Shown here piece after piece: positions 17,029-26,606 of a stretch of DNA of 64,000 bases (positions within the stretch are counted from its first letter, which is position 1; each line of letters starts with the position of its first letter). Made by a program: the position numbers and the translations under genes. Source of the DNA: CAVRZY01 sp963725415 (lineage in GTDB: Bacteria; Acidobacteriota; Terriglobia; Bryobacterales; Bryobacteraceae); the NCBI GenBank assembly GCA_963725415.1, contig CAVRZY010000267.1:6958-70957 (forward strand), given 5' to 3'. The notes beneath the pieces are model-generated. The model did no database searches, was not told the DNA's origin, and saw only the letters and a program-made list of their open reading frames with translations.

Positions 17029-18384
17029 ATGAAACATCTTTCCAGGCTGGTCTGGTCCGAGGGAATGTACCTGGGGCCCCATCATTTCCAGGCACAGAGC
17101 CGATACTTCGAGGACTCTGTGCACTTCACCATGTCCAGTCTCTGTTTCGCGCCCTACGGCTTGAGCGGGTACGAACTGGACCGGGAGGCGCTCCATAACG
17201 GGACGCTTTCGCTCATCCATGCTCGGGGAGTCTTTCCGGACGGGCTGGTGTTCCAGATGCCGGACTGCGATCCGCTCCCAGCAGCGCGGAACATCACCGA
17301 GCTGTTTTCTCCCATCCGCGACAGCCTGACCGTGTTTCTGAGCATTCCCCCGCGCCGCGCGGACGCCATCAATTTTGCAGCGCCCAATGGGGGGGAATCG
17401 CCGGGCACCCGTTTCATCGCCGAAACCCTGGTCCTGGGGGACGAAAACACGGGGCGCGACGACAAGCCCGTTCAGGTGGGTCGCAAGAACATCCGCCTGT
17501 TGCTGGATTCCGAGATCACAGAGGAGTTGGTGAGTCTGCCGCTGGCGCGGGTGCGCCGCGACGGGTCGGGCCACTTCATCTTCGACCCCAACTTCATTCC
17601 CCCCTGCCTGGAGATCATCGCCAGCGACCGCCTGATGAGCATGCTGCGCCAGTTGATTGAAATCCTGGAGGAGAAGAGCGCGGTGCTGTCCCAGGGCAAA
17701 GCCGGGGGCGGCAAAACGTCCAGCGGCTGGTCCGGCCAGGAAGTGGCGAACTTCTGGTTCTTGCACTGCGTCAACTCCAGCCTGGCGCCGCTGCGGCATC
17801 TGTTCTTCGCCAAGCGCGGGCATCCCGAGGCGCTGTTCGTCGAGCTGTCCCGGCTGGCGGGCGGCCTGTGCACCTTCGGCCTGGAGTCCCATCCGCGCAC
17901 TCTTCCGCTGTATGACCACCAACATCTGGACGAGTGCTTCGACGCGCTGGACAAACACATCCGCTTCCATCTGGAAACGATGATTCCGACCAATTGCCTT
18001 TCCATTCCGCTCACCCCGGCCGCGAATTACTTCTGGACGGGGCCGGTGGCGGACCAGCGCTGCCTGGGCCGGGCCCGCTGGATCCTGGCCATCCAGTCGG
18101 GGATCGGCGAGGCCGCGGTCATCTCCAAGACGCCGCAACTGGTCAAGGTCTGCTCGAAAGAATTCGTGCCCAAGCTGGTGGCCAGAGCGCTGCCGGGCAT
18201 GGCCCTGACCCACCTGCCGGTTCCCCCTCCGGCAGTCTCCCCGAAACTGGAGACCCAGTATTTCGGAATCAGCCGCGCCGGGCCTTGCTGGGATCACATC
18301 GTGCAGACCCGCGAGGTCGGGATCTACGTCCCGGGCGACATCCCCAATCCGGAAATCGAGTTGTTAGTAGTTTTGGAATCCTGA
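17029..18384 (+). CDS. tssK: TssK (copy 2), T6SS baseplate-membrane adaptor
   Basis: A second 451-residue TssK, starting MKHLSRLVWSEGMYLGPHHF, with FWFLHCVNSSLAPLRHLFF, RTLPLYDHQHLDECF and the C-terminal GPCWDHIVQTREVGIYVPGD. It is colinear with copy 1 along its length but strongly diverged, so this is an old paralogue, not an assembly duplication. It leads the membrane-complex genes (tssL 10 bases on, then tssM), whereas copy 1 faces the sheath/baseplate operon. A GAGGAG site precedes the ATG. Confidence 0.95.
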   Translation: MKHLSRLVWSEGMYLGPHHFQAQSRYFEDSVHFTMSSLCFAPYGLSGYELDREALHNGTLSLIHARGVFPDGLVFQMPDCDPLPAARNITELFSPIRDSLTVFLSIPPRRADAINFAAPNGGESPGTRFIAETLVLGDENTGRDDKPVQVGRKNIRLLLDSEITEELVSLPLARVRRDGSGHFIFDPNFIPPCLEIIASDRLMSMLRQLIEILEEKSAVLSQGKAGGGKTSSGWSGQEVANFWFLHCVNSSLAPLRHLFFAKRGHPEALFVELSRLAGGLCTFGLESHPRTLPLYDHQHLDECFDALDKHIRFHLETMIPTNCLSIPLTPAANYFWTGPVADQRCLGRARWILAIQSGIGEAAVISKTPQLVKVCSKEFVPKLVARALPGMALTHLPVPPPAVSPKLETQYFGISRAGPCWDHIVQTREVGIYVPGDIPNPEIELLVVLES

Positions 18385-18394
18385 GAGGTTCTTT

Positions 18395-19138
18395 ATGGGA
18401 ACACCATCATCGGGTTTCGCCAGCGAACAGGCCGCCGCGCTTTCCTTCGAGCGGCGCCTGGACAACTTGGCGCTCGCCTTTCAAGAAGTCTACACCGCCG
18501 TCGTGCGCTTGCGCTCCGGCCGGCAGGCTGTCTCCGATGCCGAGTCCTTCCGCGCCCAGATGCGCGAAGCGCTCCGGCTGGCCGACGAGGAAGCCCGCCG
18601 GCGGGGCTACTCTGCCGAGGAAATCCGGCTGGCCGTTTTTGCGGCGGTCGCTTTTCTGGACGAATCGGTGCTGAACCTCCAGCATCCGGCCTTTGTGAAC
18701 TGGCCTCGCAAGCCCATGCAAGAAGAGTTCTTCGGACACCACATCGCCGGAGAGGTGTTCTTCCAGAACATTCAGCGTTTGCTGGGCGCACGCGACGCTC
18801 ACAACATCGCCGACCTGCTGGAGGTTTACGAGCTGTGTCTCTTGCTCGGGTTTCGGGGCCGGTACGGGCTAGGCGGGCAAGGAGAATTGCGCTCCATCAT
18901 CGAGTCCATCCGAGAGAAGATCTCCCGCATTCGTGGGTTCTCCAAGGACCTGTCGCCGGGCTGGGCCATTCCGGCGGAACAAGTCCGGGTGCGGCAATCC
19001 GATCCCTGGATCCGCAGGCTGTTGGTAGCGGCGGGGGCCTGTTTCCTGCTGGCCCTGGTGCTGTTTGTCGGCTTCACCATCTCGCTGGGCTCCGGCGCTT
19101 CGGAGGTCCACGCGGTCGCCCTTCAAGGACGAGGATAG
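18395..19138 (+). CDS. tssL: TssL/DotU, T6SS membrane complex protein
   Basis: A 247-residue DotU-type protein with a cytoplasmic helical domain (FAAVAFLDESVLNLQHPAFV, EVYELCLLLGFRGRYGL are the family hallmarks) and one C-terminal membrane helix (about 210-232). The short tail after it carries no OmpA-like peptidoglycan domain. TssL couples the baseplate, through TssK, to TssM. Ten bases follow tssK2 and nine precede tssM. Confidence 0.95.
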   Translation: MGTPSSGFASEQAAALSFERRLDNLALAFQEVYTAVVRLRSGRQAVSDAESFRAQMREALRLADEEARRRGYSAEEIRLAVFAAVAFLDESVLNLQHPAFVNWPRKPMQEEFFGHHIAGEVFFQNIQRLLGARDAHNIADLLEVYELCLLLGFRGRYGLGGQGELRSIIESIREKISRIRGFSKDLSPGWAIPAEQVRVRQSDPWIRRLLVAAGACFLLALVLFVGFTISLGSGASEVHAVALQGRG

Positions 19139-19147
19139 GAGGCTTTC

Positions 19148-22100
19148 ATGGGACCCGAATACTTGCTAACTGGATCGGCTCTGGCCATTTACCTGTTGCT
19201 GGCGTGGGTTCTGGGGAGTGTCCTGGGACTGCACGGCAGCGACCTATGGATCTTTCGCGGCGCGATGGCCGTAATCGGTGTACTGGCCACGGTCGTCTAT
19301 ATCTGGTATCGCGTCAAAAGCGACGCCGGCCCCATCTTTCCGCGCCGGCGCAGCCGGGGCGAGCAGCCGGACGCGGCCGGCGGCGGCAGTGATGAGATCG
19401 ATCCGCTGACGCGCGATGCGGAGGCCCGCCTGGCGGCCTCCAAGCTGCGCGGCGCCAAGCTCGCCCACCTCCCCGCCATCTTCCTGGTCGGACCGCCGGG
19501 GTCCAGCAAGACCACCACCATGATCCAGTCCGGGCTGGAGCCGGAGCTGCTGGCTGGGCAGATCTACCAGGACAACTCGATTGTTTCCACGCGCTCCGCT
19601 AACCTGTGGTTCGCGCGCCAGACGGTATTCGTCGAGGCCGGCGGAGCGTTGCTCTCGGATCCCTCCCGCTGGGGCAGGCTGGTCCGGCGCTTGGCGCCCG
19701 GCAGGTTGCAGGCGGCCGGAAAAAAGCAACAGGCGCCCCGAGCGGCCGTGGTCTGCTTTGACGCCGAGGAGTTCTTGAAGCCCGGCGCAGCCGACACCCT
19801 TGCCGTCTCGGTTCGGACCTTGCAGGCCCGGCTGGGCGAGATCTCGCAACTGCTGGGCATCAGCTTCCCGGTCTACGTCCTGTTCACCAAAATGGACCGG
19901 CTTCCCTTCTTCCTGGACTACGTGCGCAACCTGACTCAGGAGGAAGCCACGCAGGTTCTGGGTGTCACTCTGCCGATTGCCGCGGGGCCTGGCGAGGGCG
20001 TTTACGCCGAGCAGGCCACCCAGCGCTTGACGGCCGCCTTCAACGAGCTGTATTTTTCTCTGTGCGACAAGCGCCTCGATTTTCTGGGGCGTGAGCATGC
20101 CGCCGAAAAGCTCCCCGGTGCCTACGAATTCCCGCGCGAATTCCGCAAGCTGCGCACCTCGCTGGTGCAGTTCCTGGTGGATCTTTCCAAGCCCAGCCAG
20201 TTGCGCGCCGCCCCGTTTTTGCGGGGCTTCTACTTCTCCGGCGTCCGTCCGGTGGTGGTGGACGAGATCGCTCCGTCCGTAGCCGCGCCCGCGCCCGGGC
20301 AGCAGCCGCAGCAAGCGCCGGGAAGCGCGACCGGGTTCTTCCGCTCCGGGCAAATGCGGCCTAGCCAACCCACGCCGGCCCCGGCTCCCCAGGTCCGAGG
20401 CACGCGCAGAGTCCCGCAATGGCTCTTCCTCAGCCACTTTTTCAACGACCTGCTGCTGGCCGATCGCAACGCCATGGGCGCCAGCGGCTCCAGCCTCAAG
20501 GCCAACCTGCGGAGACGGGTGCTGCTGGGCTCGGCCGCAGGTCTGTGTCTTCTGCTGTCGATCGCCTTCCTGGTTTCTTATATAGGGAACAGCAACCTGG
20601 AAGCGCGCGTCCTGGAGGCGGCACGCGGCATCTCCTCAGTGGAAGTCGGCGGTCAGGCTGTGGCTTCCCTGGATTCGCTCAAGCGCCTGGACACCCTGCG
20701 GCAGGTCTTGGTCACTCTGACCGAGTACGAGCGCGAGGGACCTCCGCTGCGTCTGCGCTGGGGACTTTACACCGGCAGCGACTTGTATCCCGACGTGCGC
20801 CGCACTTACTTCAACCGCACTTTCCATCCGCTGCTGTTCGGCGGCACGCAAGCCGCCTTGCTGGACTCCCTGCGGCGGCTGCCCAGCAACCCCGGTCCTA
20901 ACGACCCCTACCGTCCGGTCTACGACGCGCTCAAGGCCTATCTGATTACCACCTCGGAATACAAACGCAGCACCCGCGCGTTTCTCTCCCCGGTTCTTCT
21001 GGGCCGCTGGGCCGAGGGCCGCAACGTCGACGAGGCACGCCTGCAACTGGCCGGCAACCAGTTCGATTTCTACAGCGAAGAACTGAAGACCGCCAATCCC
21101 TTCTCTACCGAGTACGACTCCCTGAACGTGGAACGCGCCCGCCGCTACCTGAAGAGCTTCAACGCCGACGAGCGCATCTACCAAGCCCTGGTAGACGCGG
21201 CCTCCAAGAAATACCCCTCTGTCAGAATGTTCGCCAATGAAGTCGTCTTCGACACTCGGGAAGTGAGAGGCGCTTTCACCAAGGATGGCTGGGCGTTCAT
21301 GCAAGCCGCCTTCAAGAAACCGGACCAGTTCTTCGGCGGCGAGGAATGGGTGCTGGGGCCGCAATCCTTTGCGAATTTGGACCCCAGCCAGCTCGAGCAA
21401 AAACTGCGCGGCTTCTACTACCGCGACTTCGTCAAAGAATGGCGCGAGTTCCTGAAGGCTGCCAACGTTTCCAGGTACGCCAATCTTCCGGACGCGGCCC
21501 GCAAGCTGGGAATACTCTCAGGAGGGCAGTCGCCGTTGCTGGGACTATTCTGCCTGGTCTCCCAGCACACCAGCGTCGAGGCGGCGGAAATCAAGAACGC
21601 TTTCGACGCCGCCCAGCGCGTGGTCCCGCCGGCCTGCCAGAACCAGTACGTGGGGCCGTCGAACCAGAACTACATGGGCAGCCTGCTCAGCCTCCAGGCC
21701 TTGGTGGCGCAGGTGGCCAACAGCCCCGCCGGGATCAACGATCCGGCCGCCGGCCAAACCGCCGCCGAGGCCCAGAAGGCGCTGTTGATCACCGGCCAGA
21801 TGGCCCAGGCATTCCAGATTGATCGCGAGGCCAACCTCCCGGGGACGGTGCGGACGCTCATGGAAGACCCCATCACCCAGGTGGAACGCCTGCTGCGCGG
21901 CATGGGGCCGCAGGAACTGAAGGCCAAAGCGCAGGGGATGTGCAACCAGTTCCGTGAACTGATGGCGAAGTATCCCTTCAACCCCAAGGCCACCGTCCAG
22001 GCCAGCATCGACGACGTCAATCGCTTTTTCCGTCCGCCTGACGGCGCGCTGTGGCAATTCCATGCCCAGAGCTTGCAGAACCTCCTCCAGCAGCAGGGCA

Positions 22101-22642
22101 ACCAGTTCGTCCCCAAGCCCGGCGGCACGATGACCATTACGCCGGCTTTCCTGGGCTTCTTCAACCGCGCCGCCGCTTTTTCGCTGGCGGCTTACCCGAG
22201 CGGCGTCCAGCAGCCGCGCCTGAACTACACCCTGAGGACCAACCTGGCAGGAACCAATCAAAGCATTGCGCTCACCATCGACGGTCAGACCTTCAGCATC
22301 GCCCAGGGACAGGCCGGCTCGAAGCAGTTCGCCTGGCCAGGGAATCCCCCCGGCACCAGCATGACGGTGCGCTTCGGCAGCGAAGGATTCAACTGGCCCC
22401 GCTACGACGGCCTGTGGGCGGCCTTCGAGTTCTTCGCCGACTCCGAGGAGCGTTCCCAGCCCTCCGCTTCCATCTACAACCTGGAGTGGATCCTCCGCAC
22501 CGGCCAAGCCAATCGCGCCGTCACCACCGCCGCCGGCCAGCCGGTCGCCGTGCGCTTCGACCTCGACATGATGGGAGCCCCACCGATTTTCCGCAAAGGG
22601 TACTTCGCGGGCTTCACCTGCGTATCGGACGTAGCGCGCTGA
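19148..22642 (+). CDS. tssM: TssM/IcmF, T6SS membrane complex protein
   Basis: A 1164-residue IcmF protein. Two N-terminal membrane helices (about 6-28 and 38-54) are followed by an NTPase domain with an intact Walker A, GPPGSSKT at 115-122. A third helix (about 458-477) precedes a long periplasmic part with the IcmF-related and C-terminal domains (YNLEWIL near the end). TssM spans the inner membrane and normally contacts the lipoprotein TssJ; no tssJ is visible in the window. An AGGAGG site precedes the ATG, and the kinase gene follows after 6 bases. Confidence 0.96.
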   Translation: MGPEYLLTGSALAIYLLLAWVLGSVLGLHGSDLWIFRGAMAVIGVLATVVYIWYRVKSDAGPIFPRRRSRGEQPDAAGGGSDEIDPLTRDAEARLAASKLRGAKLAHLPAIFLVGPPGSSKTTTMIQSGLEPELLAGQIYQDNSIVSTRSANLWFARQTVFVEAGGALLSDPSRWGRLVRRLAPGRLQAAGKKQQAPRAAVVCFDAEEFLKPGAADTLAVSVRTLQARLGEISQLLGISFPVYVLFTKMDRLPFFLDYVRNLTQEEATQVLGVTLPIAAGPGEGVYAEQATQRLTAAFNELYFSLCDKRLDFLGREHAAEKLPGAYEFPREFRKLRTSLVQFLVDLSKPSQLRAAPFLRGFYFSGVRPVVVDEIAPSVAAPAPGQQPQQAPGSATGFFRSGQMRPSQPTPAPAPQVRGTRRVPQWLFLSHFFNDLLLADRNAMGASGSSLKANLRRRVLLGSAAGLCLLLSIAFLVSYIGNSNLEARVLEAARGISSVEVGGQAVASLDSLKRLDTLRQVLVTLTEYEREGPPLRLRWGLYTGSDLYPDVRRTYFNRTFHPLLFGGTQAALLDSLRRLPSNPGPNDPYRPVYDALKAYLITTSEYKRSTRAFLSPVLLGRWAEGRNVDEARLQLAGNQFDFYSEELKTANPFSTEYDSLNVERARRYLKSFNADERIYQALVDAASKKYPSVRMFANEVVFDTREVRGAFTKDGWAFMQAAFKKPDQFFGGEEWVLGPQSFANLDPSQLEQKLRGFYYRDFVKEWREFLKAANVSRYANLPDAARKLGILSGGQSPLLGLFCLVSQHTSVEAAEIKNAFDAAQRVVPPACQNQYVGPSNQNYMGSLLSLQALVAQVANSPAGINDPAAGQTAAEAQKALLITGQMAQAFQIDREANLPGTVRTLMEDPITQVERLLRGMGPQELKAKAQGMCNQFRELMAKYPFNPKATVQASIDDVNRFFRPPDGALWQFHAQSLQNLLQQQGNQFVPKPGGTMTITPAFLGFFNRAAAFSLAAYPSGVQQPRLNYTLRTNLAGTNQSIALTIDGQTFSIAQGQAGSKQFAWPGNPPGTSMTVRFGSEGFNWPRYDGLWAAFEFFADSEERSQPSASIYNLEWILRTGQANRAVTTAAGQPVAVRFDLDMMGAPPIFRKGYFAGFTCVSDVAR

Positions 22643-22648
22643 GAAGCT

Positions 22649-24282
22649 ATGCAACTTCCTGCGCGCTTCGGTAAGTACGAGTTAGAAGAGTATCTGGGCG
22701 GCGGGATGTCCCACGTCTACCGCGCGCGAAACCCCTTGATCAACCAGACCGTCGTGGTCAAGATTCTCACGGAGGAAGCCTCGGCGGATCCCAATGCCAA
22801 GGCGCGCTTTCTGGAGGAGGCGCGCACCGTGGCCAGCGTGTCGCACGACAACATCATTCGCATGTACGACTACGGCGAGGATGCACAGGGACACCCCTTC
22901 ATGGTCATGGAGTACCTGGAGGGGGCGGACCTGGCGTCTCTGATCAAGAGCGGGCGTACGGGCGAGCTTCGCGACAAGCTCAGAATCGCCATCCAGATTG
23001 CGGCCGCTCTCGAGCACATCCATTCGCAGAATCCGCCCATCGTTCACCGCGACATCAAGCCCCACAACATCCACGTCAACCCGGACGGCAAGATCAAGCT
23101 GATGGATTTCGGCATCGCCAAGGCCCGCGACCTGGCCTTGACCGGAACCGGCCTCACCCTGGGAACGCCCTTCTACATGGCCCCCGAGCAGGTGCTGGGC
23201 CGCGGCGTGACGCACCTGGTAGATGTCTACGCCTTCGGCATCCTGCTGTTCGAGCTGCTCACCGGAACGCGCCCGCTGGGCGGCGATTCCGTCGAGCAAA
23301 TCTTCTACCAGATCCTCCACGGAACTTTGAACCTCGAGCCGTTGAAGCAGGCCGGAATCCCGCCGGCCCTTTCGGAGCTGATCGCCGGCTGCACCGCCAA
23401 GGATCCCGCGCAGCGCATTCAAGACTTCAGGCTGGTTCGCCAGGGGCTTCAGCAGATACTGGGTCAAGAAGAGCAGGCAGGCCGGGGGCCTGCCCCACTG
23501 CCTCCCCCGCCGCCCAGCGGCAAGATTTGGAAGATGGCCGTGGCCGCCCTGGCCCTGGTGGTGGCGCTGGTAGCGGCCTACTTTGTGTTCCGTCAATCCG
23601 TTCAGGTGCAGCTCGAGGAGCTCATCGACACTCCCACCGGCAAGATGGTGCTGGTGCGAGCCGGACCGTTCCTGGCCGGCAAAGACCGGCGCACCGTGAA
23701 CCAGCCGGGTTTCTACATCGATCAGACCGAAGTCACCAACGCCGCGTACGCGCGCTTCTGCGGAGACAGGCAGCGCCCCCTGCCGGAACGCTTCCCTCAA
23801 GACCGCCCCAACTACCCGGTCGTTAACATCACCTTCGTGGATGCCCAGGAGTTTGCCCGCTGGGCGCAGAAGCGGCTGCCCAGGCTGCTGGAGTGGGAGA
23901 AAGCCGCCCGAGGCGCCGACGGCCGCCTCTATCCCTGGGGGAATCAGGCGGACCCAACGCGCGCCAACGTGAACCGAGGGGGCAACCCCGAACTGATGCC
24001 CGTAAGCGTCTATCCGGAAGGCGAGAGCCCCTGGCATGCGCTGAACATGGTCGGAAACGCCTGGGAATTCGTAGACCAGTTCCAAACCCCCTCTGAGGGC
24101 GCCCTCAGCGCCTTCAAGACGCTACTCGACCCCCCGCCCACGGCCACCGAACCTTGGTACACGATTCGCGGCGGCTCCTATCGACAGCCGCTGTTCGACA
24201 GCGTGCTCTCGGACTGGGCCGCCGTCCCGTCCGCTACCGCAACGACGACATCGGCTTTCGCTGCGCTAAAGACCTGAAGTGA
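22649..24282 (+). CDS. ppkA: Ser/Thr kinase fused to a periplasmic formylglycine-enzyme-like (TagR-like) domain; frameshift near the end
   Basis: Residues 7-270 are a complete Ser/Thr kinase: Lys38, HRDIKPHN with Asp135, DFG at 153-155, APE at 178-180. A Pro-rich linker, one membrane helix (294-312) and an FGE-sulfatase-like domain (about 329-543; PGFYIDQTEVTNAAYARF, RLPRLLEWEKAARG, NMVGNAWEFVDQ) follow. PpkA of the T6SS threonine-phosphorylation pathway and TagR (an FGE-fold periplasmic protein acting on PpkA) are separate in Pseudomonas; here they appear fused. One base is missing in the CCCGTCC stretch near 24226-24232. The corrected frame gives the canonical ending RYRNDDIGFRCAKDLK and a TGA at 24280-24282 overlapping the next gene's GTG. 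Confidence 0.88.
23476..23494. repeat. Palindrome GGCAGGCC-GGG-GGCCTGCC inside the kinase linker
   Basis: A perfect 8+3+8 palindrome encoding the Pro/Gly-rich linker between the kinase domain and the membrane helix. It shares the CAGGCC-N3-GGCCTG core with the elements at 52731 and 62031. Confidence 0.45.
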
Positions 24283-25444
24283 GTATGGCGGCTTCAACAT
24301 TCAGACGTTTGCGTGACTTCTATGAGCGCCTGACCGAAGGCATGGCCCTGCAAGATCTTTGGAACCAGTTCAAGTCTGAGGTGCAAGCCAGTTACCGACT
24401 CTACTCCTCCGAGATAAAGCCGAAGGAATTCGAACAGGCGCCTCGGTGGAAGCGGTTCCTCAGAACAGCCGGGCAAGTGTTCTGGGTGATGCTCATGAAG
24501 CTCTCTCCCGCCCGCCGGATCATATTGCTTCTCTCGCTGCTGCTGATCGTGGCGGCAGAGACCCAACCCAAAGGGAACGGACCATCCCCAGCTCTATACG
24601 GCGCTCTGGGGCTCCTGCTGGTCCTGGCTACGGAACTCGCCGATCGGGTAACGATGAAGCGCGACCTGGAAATCGCGCGCGACATTCAGCGCTGGTTGCT
24701 TCCCGCAGATCCTCCCAACGTGCCTGGTTTCGACATTGCCTTTGCGACGCGGTCCGCCAACACCGTGGGGGGCGATTACTACGACGTCATCCAGCGTGTC
24801 GCGGAACATGGGGGCGCGACCCGGGAGCGATTTCTGTTGGTGGTTGCTGATGTCGCCGGCAAGAGCGTGCCCGCAGCTCTGCTCATGGCGACCTTTCAGT
24901 CGAGCCTGCAGGCTCTGGTGACGGATTCGCTGTCGCTCTCGGAACTCGTGATTCACCTGAACCGCTATTCGTGCAGCCGAAGCCGCGGGGGACTTTCTTT
25001 TACCACCGCTTTTTTCGCGGAGCTGGATACAGAAAGCCGAACGTTGCTGTACATCAACGCCGGTCACAACTACCCAATCTGCCGACGCTCCTTTTGCGCC
25101 GTGGAGCGACTGAAGGCCGGAGGGATACCGCTGGGCGTCAGGACCGATGCAGTATACGAAACTGGGACGGCATCGCTCAAGCCGGCGATCTTCTGGTGAT
25201 CTTCACCGATGGCGTTGTAGAGGCCGTCAATGATCGAGGAGAAGAGTACGGAGATGCAAGGCTGGTATCGCTGATCGGGCAGAAGCCCGAAGAAAGCGCA
25301 AAAGAGACGGTCAAGCGGCTGATGGCCGATCTGGATGCTTTCGTGGGTTCAGCCCGGCAGCACGACGACCTGACGGTACTGATCGCACGCGCGACAGCCT
25401 TCAAGTCGGAGAGGCCGGGCGGACCCTTTGGGACAGCGCTGTAG
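24279..25444 (+). CDS. SpoIIE/PP2C-type protein phosphatase, membrane-bound; frameshifted
   Basis: The GTG at 24279 overlaps the corrected stop of the kinase gene (GTGA). The first frame has a soluble N-terminus, two membrane helices (about 75-90 and 100-116), then a SpoIIE domain: ARDIQRWLLPADPPNVPGF, GGDYYDV, VVADVAGKSVPAALLMA, YINAGHNYP. It ends prematurely at 25199. A second frame continues with AGDLLVIFTDGVVEAVN and ARQHDDLTVLIARA, the metal-binding C-terminal motifs. One base is missing at about 25181 (AAGCC for AAGGCC). The corrected protein is about 388 residues. By position it is the likely counterpart of PppA, reversing phosphorylation by the upstream kinase. Confidence 0.85.
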
Positions 25445-25634
25445 GCGACCTGGATGGAAATCTACACTTGAACGGCCCAAGAGGAGGCGGCCTCAGCATA
25501 CCTCCACCTGCCCAGGAGTCCGACATGGAAATCCCGGCTAGGACGAGTGTGCCGTCCTTCCACCCTAGAGTCCGGACCCAGGCGCCCTCGGCGCGCCTGC
25601 GTGGGGCCGTCCTCTCCGTAAATCAGGGCTTACA

Positions 25635-25946
25635 CTATGCACCGACGGGAAGTCTTGGATAGTCTGACCCGTTGGCTGGGGCGCACCGCCTTGTACAGCG
25701 GTGCTCCGGCATCAGTTCAGCAAAAGAACAGAGCAGGTATTCATTGGCCTCCTGCAGGCTCCTGAACGGGCTCATCCAGTTCAATTGCTGGCCGAAGATG
25801 CGGGCTATCCAGTCCCCTTCCCTCGATGCTGTCGCCTGTAACAGGATAGGACCGTGCGTGGTGTGGTGAGTGAACGCGATCGGATCACTCTTCAGGGTTT
25901 CAATGGCCTCTTGCATCACCCTGAAAAACAGATCCCTCTCTTCCAT
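25635..25946 (-). CDS. Small protein of unknown function
   Basis: A 103-residue frame with plausible protein composition: helical N-terminus MEERDLFFRVMQEAIETLK, then HHTTHGPILLQATASREGDWIARIFGQQLNW. No ribosome site is evident and no family was recognised. The gap between it and the phosphatase gene (25445-25634) shows nothing else. Confidence 0.4.
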   Translation of the reverse strand: MEERDLFFRVMQEAIETLKSDPIAFTHHTTHGPILLQATASREGDWIARIFGQQLNWMSPFRSLQEANEYLLCSFAELMPEHRCTRRCAPANGSDYPRLPVGA

Positions 25947-26261
25947 AAGGAGCGAAGGTTAGTTCCAGAGCCGTGCCCATTATAGCTCTTACCGCTCCAA
26001 ATCTACATTCCCAATTTTAAGGTGACCTGCCAAGTTTCTGACGGGCTCCTCCTCCCCCTCAATTTGGGGGGGAACGCGATGGAGACGCTGGCGCGGCCAG
26101 CGCCCAGTTCTTGTTTCCGACCCACAGGGTGTGGACCTCCACAGCATGTTCATCGCGTTCAAGCCCGCATAAACAAAGGCGTTGCAGAGTGCCAGAAGGC
26201 TAGGGAAGCCGGGCTAGGAACGGAAGTCGGGTCAAAACCTCCGCTCACAGGCGTTCCGGAC
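25947..26261. other. Intergenic stretch without a recognisable gene
   Basis: No convincing reading frame or RNA was seen. It holds a small CCCCC-TCAATTT-GGGGG hairpin (26054-26070). No partner toxin for the neighbouring DUF433 gene is encoded here, where one would often follow. Confidence 0.4.
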
Positions 26262-26513
26262 TCAGGAGTACCACCGTGGTTTCGCTGTCCATTGGCTCGC
26301 CCGGCTGATGACTTGTTCCTCGTCTATGACCGACGCGGCATACTCCAGCGCCGCTCGGATGTCCTCTGGTGACAGCTCGGGATACGCCTCCAGAATCCGC
26401 TCGATACTATAGCCTCCGGCAACCATGCCCAGAATATTGCGAACCATAATGCGGGTGCCGCGGATCACCGGTTTGCCACTGCAGATTCTGGCGTCAGTCG
26501 TGATACGTTCCAT
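26262..26513 (-). CDS. DUF433 family protein (antitoxin-like, possibly orphan)
   Basis: From ATG at 26511-26513 the product is 83 residues: MERITTDARICSGKPVIRGT, then MVAGGYSIERILEAYPELSP and IRAALEYAA, which is the DUF433 helix-turn-helix pattern. Such proteins are often antitoxins of a DUF5615-type nuclease encoded next door, but none is seen on either side. An upstream in-frame ATG at 26558 is less likely because the family starts near MERIT. Confidence 0.8.
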   Translation of the reverse strand: MERITTDARICSGKPVIRGTRIMVRNILGMVAGGYSIERILEAYPELSPEDIRAALEYAASVIDEEQVISRASQWTAKPRWYS

Positions 26514-26606
26514 GTGCTCACCTCGAGCAGCTATCTTCCATTCTCCCTCGTTTCCCACCCACAGGGTGGAGTAATGGACGCCCAGGTCTGGCCAGCCTTG
26601 GGCCGG

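Noticed and set aside
16810..18297. A 495-codon minus-strand open frame
   Set aside because: Antisense shadow of tssK2, common in high-GC DNA.
9356..18384. The two tssK genes as an assembly duplication
   Set aside because: Their sequences differ throughout and their neighbours are different.
22682..24085. A 467-codon minus-strand open frame
   Set aside because: Shadow of the kinase gene.
26022..26372. A 116-codon plus-strand open frame
   Set aside because: No ribosome site, overlaps the DUF433 gene in antisense, and has no protein-like pattern.
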